Below, piece after piece: positions 33,197 through 42,775 of a DNA stretch of 64,000 nucleotides (the stretch's first letter is position 1; each line of letters starts with the position of its first letter). Source of the DNA: Sphaerolaimus hirsutus. Taxonomy: Eukaryota; Nematoda; Chromadorea; Monhysterida; Sphaerolaimidae. The stretch is from the NCBI GenBank assembly GCA_964036195.1, contig OZ038459.1:4275206-4339205 (forward strand), written 5' to 3'. The translations under genes were made by a program, and so were the position numbers. Under the pieces are notes generated by a model, which saw nothing but the letters and a program-made list of their open reading frames with translations, did no database searches and was not told the origin of the DNA.

Positions 33197-34391
33197 CAGT
33201 CCCGGCCGATATAGATGGAACTTTTGAAAAAAAAAACTGTCTGTAACTTGTCACTTGTTAATTGTCACCTGTCTGTAACTTGATCCAAATGCCAGGGGGT
33301 TGGTTGATAACTGAGGTGGGGGTGCACGCAGGGGGTGCCTACATGCACCCCAGGCGGGACCCCCCGGCAGCCATCGATGCTGCTGTAGGAGTCCGCCAAA
33401 AATTTTTCCCCAAATTTCATCTGATGAATATACATGGAACATAACCACAGCTGCATGCCATGTGTTCTACACACATGCTAAAAACACACAGCCATGTCTG
33501 TTCTCCCAAGGTGAGATATATAAAGTAAAAAAGAGAATTCAGCTCCCATCCAGAACATTTCTGAGTGGAATTTAGTAACAAATCTGACAATAGTAATGTG
33601 AACCGACATTGATTTTTGTTCATTCATTTGCCGTCAGTATTTTTGGTCTGCTGGAATCTACCTATGTGCGCTGCCATAGACATGTGTTCACTGATGCCAT
33701 GCAGCAACGCAATTTGCACATTCAAAAGGCACACCCATAGGCATCTTTGCATGCTGTAACTGAGCACACATATATCATTTTTTGGACAGGTTGTGAAACC
33801 ATCCACTGTGCACCATTGGATGAATGCCTGTGGCATGCCTTTACTTACCAAACACAAGAGACCTGTGCTGGCATGATGCCAACACCTGGAATGCCCCCTG
33901 TGGGCAAGAAAGCTGCTTGAAAGGCACAGACAGGGCCAACTGCATTTAACGCTTTTTCTCGATGGTTTTGACCACTGTCTGTCTTTGGGTTGGGGAAACA
34001 ATTGTGTGCAGCATTGTGATGAGTGGGTAGTCCAAATTATTGGGCAGGTTTCCCACTGGACAATTATCCCTTTTGCAGACTAAAAAGACCGACATACCAC
34101 AAACAAAACAAAAAAACGATCTCAGTTCACATTACTGTTGTCAGTGTTGTCACTAAATTCTGCTAAAATTTTCAAATAAACAAGCAAAAGCGTGTTTTCC
34201 CTATTTATATATCTCACATAGATTGAGGACAGCTGGATCGAGGACTTCTGGGGGGTCCCCCCAGGGGTGCATGTAGGCACCCCTTGCGTGCACCCCCACC
34301 TCAGGTATCAACTGCCTCCCTTGCATTTGAGCCAATTTATAGACATGCGAAAATTAATTTTTTTATGTTCCATTTATATTGGACGGGACTG
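33197..34391. mobile_element. Tc1/mariner-like element, CAGTCCCG ends, TA target
   Basis: CAGTCCCGGCCGATATAGAT at the left, ATATTGGACGGGACTG at the right, TA on both sides. Subterminal inverted blocks (GGGGTGCACGCAGGGGGTG and complement) add a second, G-rich stem. 1195 bp, near autonomous size, but the longest internal frame (33624-34001, minus) shows no transposase motif. Confidence 0.65.
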
Positions 34392-34605
34392 TATTTCATC
34401 TCAAAGACAAAAAATATGCCAACAGACATACCTCCTATAGAAATATCTAGCAAAAAATTGTTAGGTACAAATCCATTCGTATCAAATAATATCACTCAAA
34501 AGAACATATGGCCACTATGATTTAATCAAATAGATTGATGGGATTACACAGAAAATGATGGTTCAGTTTTTTTCAACCTTATGACGGATATTTAAAGCAT
34601 CAGAT

Positions 34606-35611
34606 TAGGGCTCGAAACTCGATTTTTTTCAAACTCAAGTTTGAGTCTCAACCCAAAAAATTTTCCGGTTGAGTCGGTGAGTCGGATCAGGCGAGTCAGT
34701 GAAAAGTCGAGTTGAGTCAGGCAAAAATCTCGAGTCTCGAGTCGAGTCGGATGTGTAACTTTTGGTATGACCCTTGCAGAAATTTTAGATACTGGTTTCT
34801 CTAACCAATGCTTTCACATGCACTCAATGAAGTCTAAATGCCAACAGTTTATTTTTATATTAAAATGAAGCAAAAATATAACTTACATGTTCACTTTCTT
34901 GATTTTGCCAGAAATAAAGTTGCAAAAAAACCCAGCTTAGTGATGGAAATACAGCATCTTTTAATGATCTGGTTTTTAAAATAAAAAGCACTTTTTTATA
35001 GAAAAACCATTGAAAAAAGTCATCTGTAAACCACCCATGAAATTACATGTAAAGCCAATGTCAGGCACTTATTGGAAAGCAACTTCCCCTGTCAGAAACA
35101 AGTATTTTTATATTCATAAAAAACGGGGGCATGCATCACACGAAGATTATCAGCCTGTGATTTATCAGGTATTTTTGAATGGGAGTGTTTGTTTACACTC
35201 TCATGGTCAATGAATGGTGGGGGCTCACTTACCACACACAAAAATTTTACCTACACAAATGGATCCATGCCATTACACTGGCCCTATCATAGGCACCACA
35301 ACATGGCACCATTGGCAATACGAAACTTGTGTTTTAACATCATTCAATACATATGCTAAGCCAATTATTGAAATATCATTCATGCAGTGTGGAAATGCAC
35401 ACTTGCGCGCAAAATTTTAGAAATATATGTCAACAAATAATATCAAAATTTATATTTTTGTACATTATTCAATGGGTACCCTGAGTCGAGTCAGGCAAAA
35501 ACATCGAGTCTCGAGTCAGAGCCATATTTTTCCGGTCGAGTCGAGCGAGTCGAGTCAGTACCCAATTTTACCCTCGAGTCACGAGTCGAGTCAAGTCGAG
35601 TTCGAGCCCTA
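34606..35611. mobile_element. hAT-like MITE, TAGGGCTCGAA ends, 8-bp TSD
   Basis: TAGGGCTCGAAACTCGA...TCGAGTTCGAGCCCTA with CATCAGAT at 34598-34605 and 35612-35619 (8 of 8). Arms are GAGTCGAGTCAGGCAAAA arrays; the middle is unique AT-rich DNA without a transposase frame. Confidence 0.8.
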
Positions 35612-35647
35612 CATCAGATCCTTCCAGAGTTGTTAACAGTACTGAAC

Positions 35648-35776
35648 TTTTTCTAAGTATTTTCTGGCGAAATAATAGACCCCCCCCTCGAATAACCCCC
35701 CCCCCTCGAATTATCCCCCCCTAAAATTTTGCTGGCGAAATAATAAACCCCCTGGGGGTATTTCGAGGTAATACGG
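35648..35776. mobile_element. Right half of a CCGTATTACC MITE
   Basis: GGCGAAATAATAGACCCCCC...GGTATTTCGAGGTAATACGG then TA; 9 bp further the gypsy LTR begins. Confidence 0.6.
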
Positions 35777-35785
35777 TATATAAAT

Positions 35786-35939
35786 TGTTGAGATCCGTGA
35801 TGCAAGCTTATCTTGCTTTCCCGTTTATCTGTTTAAATATAATGATATGAGAGTGATTGGACAGCTGACATCACCATAAATTCTTCTTCAACAAATCCTC
35901 TCGAGTCGTATCGTCGACAAGCCGCAAATACGCGCAACA
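35786..35939 (+). repeat. Left LTR of the gypsy-type element
   Basis: Starts TGTTG and ends CAACA. By eye it matches 42776-42929 at every one of 154 positions. Short for a gypsy LTR. It contains TTAAATATAATG as a possible core-promoter-like stretch; no clear AATAAA. Confidence 0.9.
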
Positions 35940-35942
35940 TTT

Positions 35943-35960
35943 TGGTGGACGACCTGACTT
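35943..35960 (+). promoter_or_regulatory. Primer-binding site of the gypsy-type element
   Basis: TGGTGGACGACCTGACTT starts 3 nt after the LTR; the leading TGG fits pairing with the CCA end of a tRNA. I cannot name the tRNA. Its presence here, and not next to the right LTR, fixes the + orientation of the ends. Confidence 0.7.
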
Positions 35961-36482
35961 CTTTTCCCAGGTGCGAGAGGTCCGCAGTTCGGTTCGGTTC
36001 GCTTCGGTTCGGTTCTTTCGGTTGATGTTCAGCAACTTTTTCAACGGTTTTCGGTAGCCGGGGGGGGGGATAGGTTCGGCGGTCCAGCGCCAAAACTCGG
36101 TTTTCGGTTTTCGGTTTCGGTTTCGGTTCGGTCTGCAGTCTCGCTGTGCAGTTTTAGGTCGGGTGCAGTAGTCCCGGCAATCTCAGTTCAGGGTTCGGTT
36201 TTCTGGTGCAGTGCGGTTCGTGCGGTTCCGGTTCGAGTACAGTTTCGGGGTTCGGTTTGAGTGCAGTTCTGGCAGTTTTCGGTTTGGTTCGGGGTTCGGC
36301 TTGAGTGTTCAAGTGCAGTTTTGGGGTTCGGTTTGAGTGCAATTCTGGCACTTTCCAGTGAGTGAGTGCAGTTCTGGCAGTTTTCGGTGTTCTGGCAGTT
36401 TTTGGTTGGCAGTTTTCGGTTTGGTGAGCAGTTTCGGTCCGATTTTCAGTTCCGTTTCCGACGCCAGTTTCAGCGTTGGAAC
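35961..36482 (+). other. Leader of the gypsy-type element, TTCGGTT-rich
   Basis: Untranslated leader dominated by degenerate GGTTCGGTTTTCGG and GTGCAGTTCTGGCAG repeats (about 35990-36440). No coding frame. Confidence 0.55.
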
Positions 36483-37395
36483 ATGTCCAACTCTAGTTCG
36501 AACAGTATGATTTCGGCCCGGCGGCACACAAGGGCACACCCGGTCAATTCCATCTCCGCATATCCGCCACATTCGTCAGCAGAACGCCAGCGCCAGGAAA
36601 CGGCTCTTCGGCGTGCCTGTCGTCCTTCCCACGAGCCAGCTCAGCCCGTCCCGAGTGAATTGTTTTGGCGCCCAGCCAGCGTATTGGCTCAGAGTTCTGC
36701 GAATTCGTCACCACGCGGCGCACCGCGTTACATGGTTTCATCAGATGCGCCACCAGTTGCGCAGCGCACCTTTTCTGTTCCGTTGCCAAATTTTGTTGTT
36801 CCGCCGACGTTCGTGACCCGAGACGGGGTGGTGACAAACCGCGCAACACAGGTCAACGTCTCAACGCCTTCCCCCCGTACTTTTGCAGAGGTAGTTGACT
36901 CTTTCCGACAGACGCATTCTGCTTTTCGCTCTCATTTGTTGGATTTGTGCCAAATGTGCAGTTGCTCGCGCCCCAGCCGCGACAGAGTTTCTTGGTGTCT
37001 TCTTCTGTTTTTCCAGTTGGTCGCGAGTTGACTGAAGTGGCTTTTGTGGATGCGTACTCAAATCGGCATTATGTTATGGAGAATCCGCTTTTGCCATCAG
37101 CAGATGATCGCACTTCTCGCATTCCAATTGACATGTCAGTCCCAGTCGACACATCGGTTCATGTGCAACCTGATCGAACTGATGAAGTCTTGAAATGCCT
37201 GCGTGATTTAAGCGCTCGGATTTCTGCTCTTGAAATGGCCCGAGTGCCTGTTGACGCACCAAAATCTGATGATGCTGCGACGCTGATTGTTGGCGCTCCC
37301 GGGTGGGCCTGAACCACCAACCTTTCGGTTATGCCGAGAAATATTTCACCCTGAAAGCAACTTTTGAGCGGAACAGCGGCGTGGGTCATTTTTTC
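36483..37395 (+). pseudogene. gag N-terminal region of the gypsy-type element, frame-broken
   Basis: ATG at 36483 opens a Ser/Pro-rich frame (MSNSSSNSMISARRH) to about 36930; coding character then continues in another frame to about 37310 (e.g. SVFPVGRELTEVAFVDAYSN) and in the third frame to 37395 (FGYAEKYFTLKATFERNSG). Two single-base frame changes therefore seem to interrupt gag (or are assembly errors near CCCGGG and TTTTC). At 37395 the coding sequence stops at the inversion breakpoint; its continuation is found on the opposite strand 5 kb away. Confidence 0.6.
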
Positions 37396-40300
37396 ACTGT
37401 TTGAGTCGGTTTTGGTACTCGAGTCGGTTTTGGGTAGTCGAGTCGGTTTGGGTAGTTGGGTCGGTTGAGGCAGTTTTGGTAGTTTCCAGACAAATCGCCG
37501 GGCGACGGAAAATGGTTCATGATCCTGATCAACCAAAAGCAGGTGAGAACTTTCGACGGTAACGACTTTGAAAGGGCCGTTGAATTTAGGAGAGTTTTTG
37601 TCGATAGAAAAACGTTTCACCATGACGCTATCCCCCGGCGAAATCGTTACCTCGTGTTTCGAATCGAAATAGCGTTTGTACTGAGAACGCGCTTTATCAC
37701 TTTGAGTTTTCGCTACCATCCGAGCTGATTGTTTATCCATGGAACGCGCGGCTGTGTAAAACAAATTCCAATGCGGCAAGTGCCCAAAAACGATGAAAAA
37801 TGGACAACATCCCGTCATTCGATTCATGGACATATTATGTTGGAGTGTCACAAGAGGCAACAAATCATGCCATGGCTGTCGGGGAAACTCTTTTTTGGCG
37901 AAAACTATCAATTCACGAATGAGTCTGTTAGTGCGTTCTACTAGGCCGTTTGCGGATGGATTGTGCGACAATGTTGGAGAATGCATAACGCCAAAGGTCT
38001 CGCACAACAACTGCATGTCTGAATTCACAAATTCGGTGCCTCTATCAGTCACAACGGCGCGTGGTGCCCCGCAAAACATGAATAAATGTTTGTAAATTGC
38101 TTTCACAACCACTGCAGAGCGGAGGGAAGTCACCAATGCTGTAATCGTGTATCTAGAAAAAGCGTCCACCATCACCAGAACTTTGAAACGAGAAGTGGCG
38201 TCATAATGCAAAATGTCCAAATGAAAAACCTCGAATGGTTGGGAGGGAGTTTCTAAATCTCCTAAAGGGGCTGCGTTCACCCGATGCGACTTAACCTGCA
38301 TGCAGTCTGCACACGCCTGGCAGAATTGTAAAATATCCCGTTGCATTCCGGGCCATGCAAAATACTGACAAAGCAAATGTAAAGTGCGATGACGGCTTCC
38401 GTGACTTGCATAAACTCCCAAATGGGCTTGCAGCAAGCATGCTTGCTGCCATGATTTCGGTGGCCAGATAGCCAAATGATTGCTAGCGGTAGGAGCGCGA
38501 AAATACAACACTCCATCAATCAAATATGCAGACGCAAAAGAATTGGGATCGCTTTCCAACTGTTGGATGACTTCTGATAACTCGCTGTCGCTGCGTTGAA
38601 GTTGAAACCAATCAATTGCGGGTTCTACAGACAAGATAGGTTTAGCTCGGGCTGCCAAAGTCGGTGAGGACGCTGCATGGGCTTGGCCGTTAACTATTTC
38701 GGCTGGTAAATCCAATTCGTTCGGGCCGAACTCTGGCTCACTGATCGGATTACGAGATAAAGCGTCTGCGACTACATTATGAATGCCTGCCCGATGAACA
38801 AATTTGGTCACTTTATCTTGAATGAACATCGCCCACCTCTCCAATTTTGAGCAATGCGGGCTGCGAAGCACCTGTTGTATGCCGGAATTGTCAGTGATAA
38901 CGGTAACTTTTTGCCCCTCGGTATAATCCAAAAAACGTCGAAGCGCCCAACAAATACATAATGCCTCTAAACTAGCTGCAGAATAAGAACTATGAGGATG
39001 TGTCAGCCGTTTTGAAATATATGATATTGGATGTAGCTGACCATCATCACCCATTTGTGACAGCACGGCCCCCAAACCAAGTGCGCTGGCATCAGTTTCC
39101 AAAACAAACCCTTGAGGGTGATCAAACACGGGGTGTGCCAAAACTGGCGTAGTGGAAAGCATGTGTTTCAGGGTGTCCCACGACGTCAACATGTCCTTGG
39201 TCCATTCAAAAGGCGTGTTACCGTGTTTGGGGATTATACCACGCAGAACGGTATACAAGGGTGCAGAAATCCGGCTAAAATTTGGAATGAAATGTGAGTA
39301 GTAAATACATTTGCCCAGGAATCGCCGCAGGTCCTGTTTTGTGTGGACTTTGGGTTGTTCCAAAACAGCTTTGAATCTGGCGGGTGCGGGAAATATCCCG
39401 TCAGCTGAAATCCGGTGCCCTAAATACTTCAACTCCTTGGCAAAAAAGAAGCACTTGGCTGGTTGAATCTTCAGGTTAGCCCAACGCAATCGAGCTAACA
39501 GTCTGCGTATATGACCAAAATGCTCTTTTATCGTAAAACTGCTGCACAAAATGTCATCTATGTACGCTCGCACCCACGGACGGGTCGGATCCTCATTGAG
39601 ACCTGATAAAATTACGGACATCATTCTCTGGAAAGTAGCACCTGCGTTTACTGTTCCAAACGGCATGCGAGTATACCTGTATTGTCCCAAACTGCAAACG
39701 AAAGAAGTACGTTCCTTGGTTTCTTCATCGGCTAAAGGCACGTTATAGTAACCGTGGCGGATATCAAGTGATGTGAACACTTTCCGACCGGAAAACTCGG
39801 ATAACAATTCAGCGATGCGGGGTAACGGGAAAGAGTCGATTTTCGTGACCAGGTTAATCGCCTTGAAATCGACACAAAACCGAAAATCGGAAGTGCCTTT
39901 AGGAGCGATTGTTATAGGAGACGTCCACGCCCCATTGGATGGCTCTATTATACCTTCTTTCAACATTGATTGAACTGTTTTGTGGATGAACATACGTTTA
40001 TCGCGGGCTTCATACCGCGCGGCTTGTTTGATTGGAGGATGTTTCGGGTCTGTGATGATTTTATGCGAAACTAGGTGTGTTTTCCCGACGTCATAGTCGG
40101 AACAGCTAAACACATCATGAAACTCAAGAATGAGGTTGTAAAATGCTTTTTTATCATCATCTGATAATGAAATACAATTTTCTTTTTTCATTTTGTCCCA
40201 AATGTGCTGGGCACGGTCCACTGGAGTGGTTGGCGTGGGCGGGACATCGAACATTATCGAATCAGGAGCCTCTGGTAATTCAACGGAGCCATAGGCACTG

Positions 40301-42399
40301 GTTGTTTCGCTTGTTGCGACACCGAGAGTGGCCAAAGCCTGTGGCCGCGAGAAAACAGCGTGGAAACATTTACCAGGGTCGAAAAGGGCCGTAGCTGGGT
40401 ATAATTCCACCTCAGCAACAACTGTGCAGGGGCTAAGCGATATCGGATAATCATGTTGATTGAACACGTGGAAGAAACAATGTTTGCTACGCGAGACAGG
40501 GACAAGAGTATTATACATTGACAAACCTGTCGAAGGGTGATGTAGATTATGTATGACAAAAGCACCATTGTTCCATGTCGCCTGAGAAATGTTTGGCAAA
40601 CGCGCGGGAGGCTCAAACGGTAACACAGCATGCCCATGCGCAGGGACGAAAACTGACTTATTTGTAGCCACCAATTGAGAAAAAATGTGATTAAAATTAT
40701 CCTCGATCCCCTGTATCTGGTCTTTTGCCTTCGCGTCATCGGGCAGCGGGGCGGACACCTCTTTTTCCATGATGATTGGCAATAGCCAAGACAACTTCAA
40801 GAATGGCATCACGTCTGTACCAATCAAAATCTCACTAAGAGCGTGTGCTGAATTATTCACCAAAAAGTTCACATACACTTTCCGCCGGATACAATCGATT
40901 GGAGAAACATGATCTACAAACAGTTTGATTTGAGATAGATCTCCCGCAACCGTTTGACCATTCACAGTGTCGAGCAAGACTCCCGAGACAGACAATTCTT
41001 CATCGAGGTTGATTTTCGAATCAGCTGCGATCTTTTTGAGTAATGACAAAGGCAAAAGCGACCGGGTACAACCGCTGTCTAACAAGACTCGACAAGGAAC
41101 ACCTTGTATGTTTAAACGGCAATAAACTAAAGGCCCGTTTTGATCGAGAATGCGTACACAAACTCTCTGATTTTCACCAACGATTGCGCGTGCGCAAAAC
41201 CCATCAGAATGTGTAAGAGTGCCATAACTTTCATGTACGGTCTCAGATAACATATCGCCACACACAAATTTCAAGTCATTCATGTCACTTTCACTCAATT
41301 CAGTAGTGTCACTCGTGTCACTTGTCACTTTTGTGTTACTCGTCACCTTCCCCCGCACTGTCGCTGAAAGAGGCGTCAGCGGGGAACATGGCGTCGAAAA
41401 ACTGCTCAACGTTTTCGGTGCATTGTTCTGAAATGTTTGATAAAATTTGGGATAATATTGGTTTTCGCGCCATTCTTGAAATGCACCTGGATTAGCTCCG
41501 TAGAGAAGGGAGATTCGATGATGAAATTCATTTACCAATGGCATGCATGGGTCTTGAGTTGGGTCATCCTGGATGTCATCATGGTTTTGCTCAATTTCTG
41601 ACGATTCGATAGAGTCATTAACAACGACACCAGCCGCTTTGGCCGAAGCTTGGCGTTGCGTTGGAGCATCGTGAGTTTGCTGCGGACCAAAACGTTTTAC
41701 TTGTCCATAACCGTCGGCCTTATCGGACGACACCACTGTTTTATTGGCACCTGGTTGATTCTGCAAAAAACGGGACAAACGACACTGGCTGATTCGATGT
41801 CCGGAATGGCCAGGACGTGGACATACTGGGTCATTCAAAGCGAGTCGCTGCGGGCCCGAATTTTGTAGAAACTGACGAATCCCAGGGCGAGTATTAGTAA
41901 CGCGTGCGGGGCGCTCAAGAGTGACATTTGGTTTGACAAACTCTGAAAAATACTCGTCAACTATCCGGACTGCCTGGGACAAAGGGGTGTGCTCAGCTTG
42001 GAATTTTTTCCTGAAATTGGCCATGACAAATTTGTCATATCGGCTAGCATCATATCGGGCCCATAACTTCACAGAGACCAAACCCTCAATATTCTCTCTA
42101 GAATGACCGACGCTTGCCTTAACTTCAGGAGGTATTTTTGACAACAAGCGTAAGTAGAACGTCGTCATTGTCTCTGAACGCGTCATGGAAGAATTATCCC
42201 ATTCCACAACAGTATATGTCCGAGAACGATCGCGAAAAACGTCTGAAAGTGCGGCCATCACAACTTTTGGGTCGGACAAAGCTTCGGGTTTGAAAAGTGT
42301 GGTGAGAACACGAAACGCCTCACCCAACAGTTTTGTCGCAAAAACGTCACTCCAAAAGTGCGCGCGCATCTCTTCATCAACGATGGAATTCGAAGCCAT
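37159..42399 (-). CDS. gag-pol: Gag-Pol polyprotein of the gypsy-type element (inverted segment)
   Basis: A 1746-codon uninterrupted frame. Residues 1-190: capsid-like gag; 193-206: zinc knuckle with CX2CX4HX4C spacing but Pro at the second Cys; about 430-530: aspartic protease (LLDSGCTRSLLP, D441); about 790-1000: reverse transcriptase (SLDI D879, YIDD 946-949); about 1095-1215: RNase H (D1103, E1145, D1170, D1212); about 1320-1610: integrase with HX3H/CX2C zinc site (1333, 1337, 1363, 1366) and D1395-D1452-E1488 (DX35E), then GPF. All catalytic residues are intact. The genuine frame ends at residue 1668 (37396); the last 78 residues are read-through into antisense gag. The frame is also open 8 codons upstream of the first Met, to 42423. 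On the - strand no LTR promoter or leader of the usual kind precedes it, so expression is doubtful. Confidence 0.93.
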   Translation of the reverse strand: MASNSIVDEEMRAHFWSDVFATKLLGEAFRVLTTLFKPEALSDPKVVMAALSDVFRDRSRTYTVVEWDNSSMTRSETMTTFYLRLLSKIPPEVKASVGHSRENIEGLVSVKLWARYDASRYDKFVMANFRKKFQAEHTPLSQAVRIVDEYFSEFVKPNVTLERPARVTNTRPGIRQFLQNSGPQRLALNDPVCPRPGHSGHRISQCRLSRFLQNQPGANKTVVSSDKADGYGQVKRFGPQQTHDAPTQRQASAKAAGVVVNDSIESSEIEQNHDDIQDDPTQDPCMPLVNEFHHRISLLYGANPGAFQEWRENQYYPKFYQTFQNNAPKTLSSFSTPCSPLTPLSATVRGKVTSNTKVTSDTSDTTELSESDMNDLKFVCGDMLSETVHESYGTLTHSDGFCARAIVGENQRVCVRILDQNGPLVYCRLNIQGVPCRVLLDSGCTRSLLPLSLLKKIAADSKINLDEELSVSGVLLDTVNGQTVAGDLSQIKLFVDHVSPIDCIRRKVYVNFLVNNSAHALSEILIGTDVMPFLKLSWLLPIIMEKEVSAPLPDDAKAKDQIQGIEDNFNHIFSQLVATNKSVFVPAHGHAVLPFEPPARLPNISQATWNNGAFVIHNLHHPSTGLSMYNTLVPVSRSKHCFFHVFNQHDYPISLSPCTVVAEVELYPATALFDPGKCFHAVFSRPQALATLGVATSETTSAYGSVELPEAPDSIMFDVPPTPTTPVDRAQHIWDKMKKENCISLSDDDKKAFYNLILEFHDVFSCSDYDVGKTHLVSHKIITDPKHPPIKQAARYEARDKRMFIHKTVQSMLKEGIIEPSNGAWTSPITIAPKGTSDFRFCVDFKAINLVTKIDSFPLPRIAELLSEFSGRKVFTSLDIRHGYYNVPLADEETKERTSFVCSLGQYRYTRMPFGTVNAGATFQRMMSVILSGLNEDPTRPWVRAYIDDILCSSFTIKEHFGHIRRLLARLRWANLKIQPAKCFFFAKELKYLGHRISADGIFPAPARFKAVLEQPKVHTKQDLRRFLGKCIYYSHFIPNFSRISAPLYTVLRGIIPKHGNTPFEWTKDMLTSWDTLKHMLSTTPVLAHPVFDHPQGFVLETDASALGLGAVLSQMGDDGQLHPISYISKRLTHPHSSYSAASLEALCICWALRRFLDYTEGQKVTVITDNSGIQQVLRSPHCSKLERWAMFIQDKVTKFVHRAGIHNVVADALSRNPISEPEFGPNELDLPAEIVNGQAHAASSPTLAARAKPILSVEPAIDWFQLQRSDSELSEVIQQLESDPNSFASAYLIDGVLYFRAPTASNHLAIWPPKSWQQACLLQAHLGVYASHGSRHRTLHLLCQYFAWPGMQRDILQFCQACADCMQVKSHRVNAAPLGDLETPSQPFEVFHLDILHYDATSRFKVLVMVDAFSRYTITALVTSLRSAVVVKAIYKHLFMFCGAPRAVVTDRGTEFVNSDMQLLCETFGVMHSPTLSHNPSANGLVERTNRLIRELIVFAKKEFPRQPWHDLLPLVTLQHNMSMNRMTGCCPFFIVFGHLPHWNLFYTAARSMDKQSARMVAKTQSDKARSQYKRYFDSKHEVTISPGDSVMVKRFSIDKNSPKFNGPFKVVTVESSHLLLVDQDHEPFSVARRFVWKLPKLPQPTQLPKPTRLPKTDSSTKTDSNSEKMTHAAVPLKSCFQGEIFLGITERLVVQAHPGAPTISVAASSDFGASTGTRAISRAEIRALKSRRHFKTSSVRSGCT

Positions 42400-42423
42400 T
42401 TCTAACTGGCGCTTCCACTCTGA

Positions 42424-42696
42424 GAACGAGATGACGTCACGAAGAACCTACAGGACCAACTGGACCACGCGTTGGCGCAGCTACAAATGGCCAACGACCG
42501 GCTGCAAGAATGCGACTTGCTGCACGGCGGCAACGCGGAACCGGGTCCGGAACCGGAACCGCTACACGACCATGTGCCGCCGCTCGACAATGACGCAGAG
42601 AACCGCCTGCTAGGCGGTCCGGAGCTTGTAGTGGGCCAGGTCAACATGCTCAACGTGAAACTTGATGACCCGGGTGAACCCCCTGCTACCGAGTGA
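42424..42696 (+). CDS. Displaced C-terminal tail of Pol, coiled coil
   Basis: 90 codons and TGA on the + strand, entered from the right-hand breakpoint without a start codon. The first 35 residues have leucine heptads (LQDQLDHALAQLQ), then an acidic Pro-rich end (AEPGPEPEPLHDHVPP). Its frame is the one that the inverted Pol frame would enter at its residue 1668 if the segment were in the other orientation. Not expressed as such here. Confidence 0.65.
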   Translation, partial: ERDDVTKNLQDQLDHALAQLQMANDRLQECDLLHGGNAEPGPEPEPLHDHVPPLDNDAENRLLGGPELVVGQVNMLNVKLDDPGEPPATE

Positions 42697-42763
42697 ATGA
42701 TGTCACATTTGAGAGGGGGGGGTACAAAAAAGACCGGTTTTTACGGTTTCACCCCTCTCATTT

Positions 42764-42775
42764 GTGGGGGGATCT
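42764..42775 (+). promoter_or_regulatory. Polypurine tract of the gypsy-type element
   Basis: GTGGGGGGATCT immediately before the right LTR, where plus-strand DNA synthesis would be primed. A second G-run (GAGAGGGGGGGG) lies at about 42712. Confirms + orientation of the 3' end. Confidence 0.6.

Noticed and set aside
33624..34001. 125-codon minus-strand frame as transposase of the CAGTCCCG element
   Set aside because: No DDE/D spacing, no helix-turn-helix-like start and no similarity I can recognise.
37293..37345. tRNA-like 3' half on the minus strand (T-arm-like GGTGG-TTCAGGC-CCACC followed by GCGCCA) or a second primer-binding site
   Set aside because: No D-arm or matching 5' acceptor strand, the anticodon stem is imperfect, and the stretch lies within gag coding sequence; the true PBS is next to the left LTR at 35943.
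37159..37395. C-terminal 78 residues of the long minus-strand Gag-Pol frame
   Set aside because: They are antisense to the + strand gag region and lie beyond the inversion breakpoint, so they are read-through rather than a protein domain.
42185..42613. Plus-strand 142-codon frame across the right inversion breakpoint
   Set aside because: It runs from antisense capsid sequence into the tail in the wrong frame (TRNRVRNRNRYTT-type composition); the supported frame is 42424-42696.
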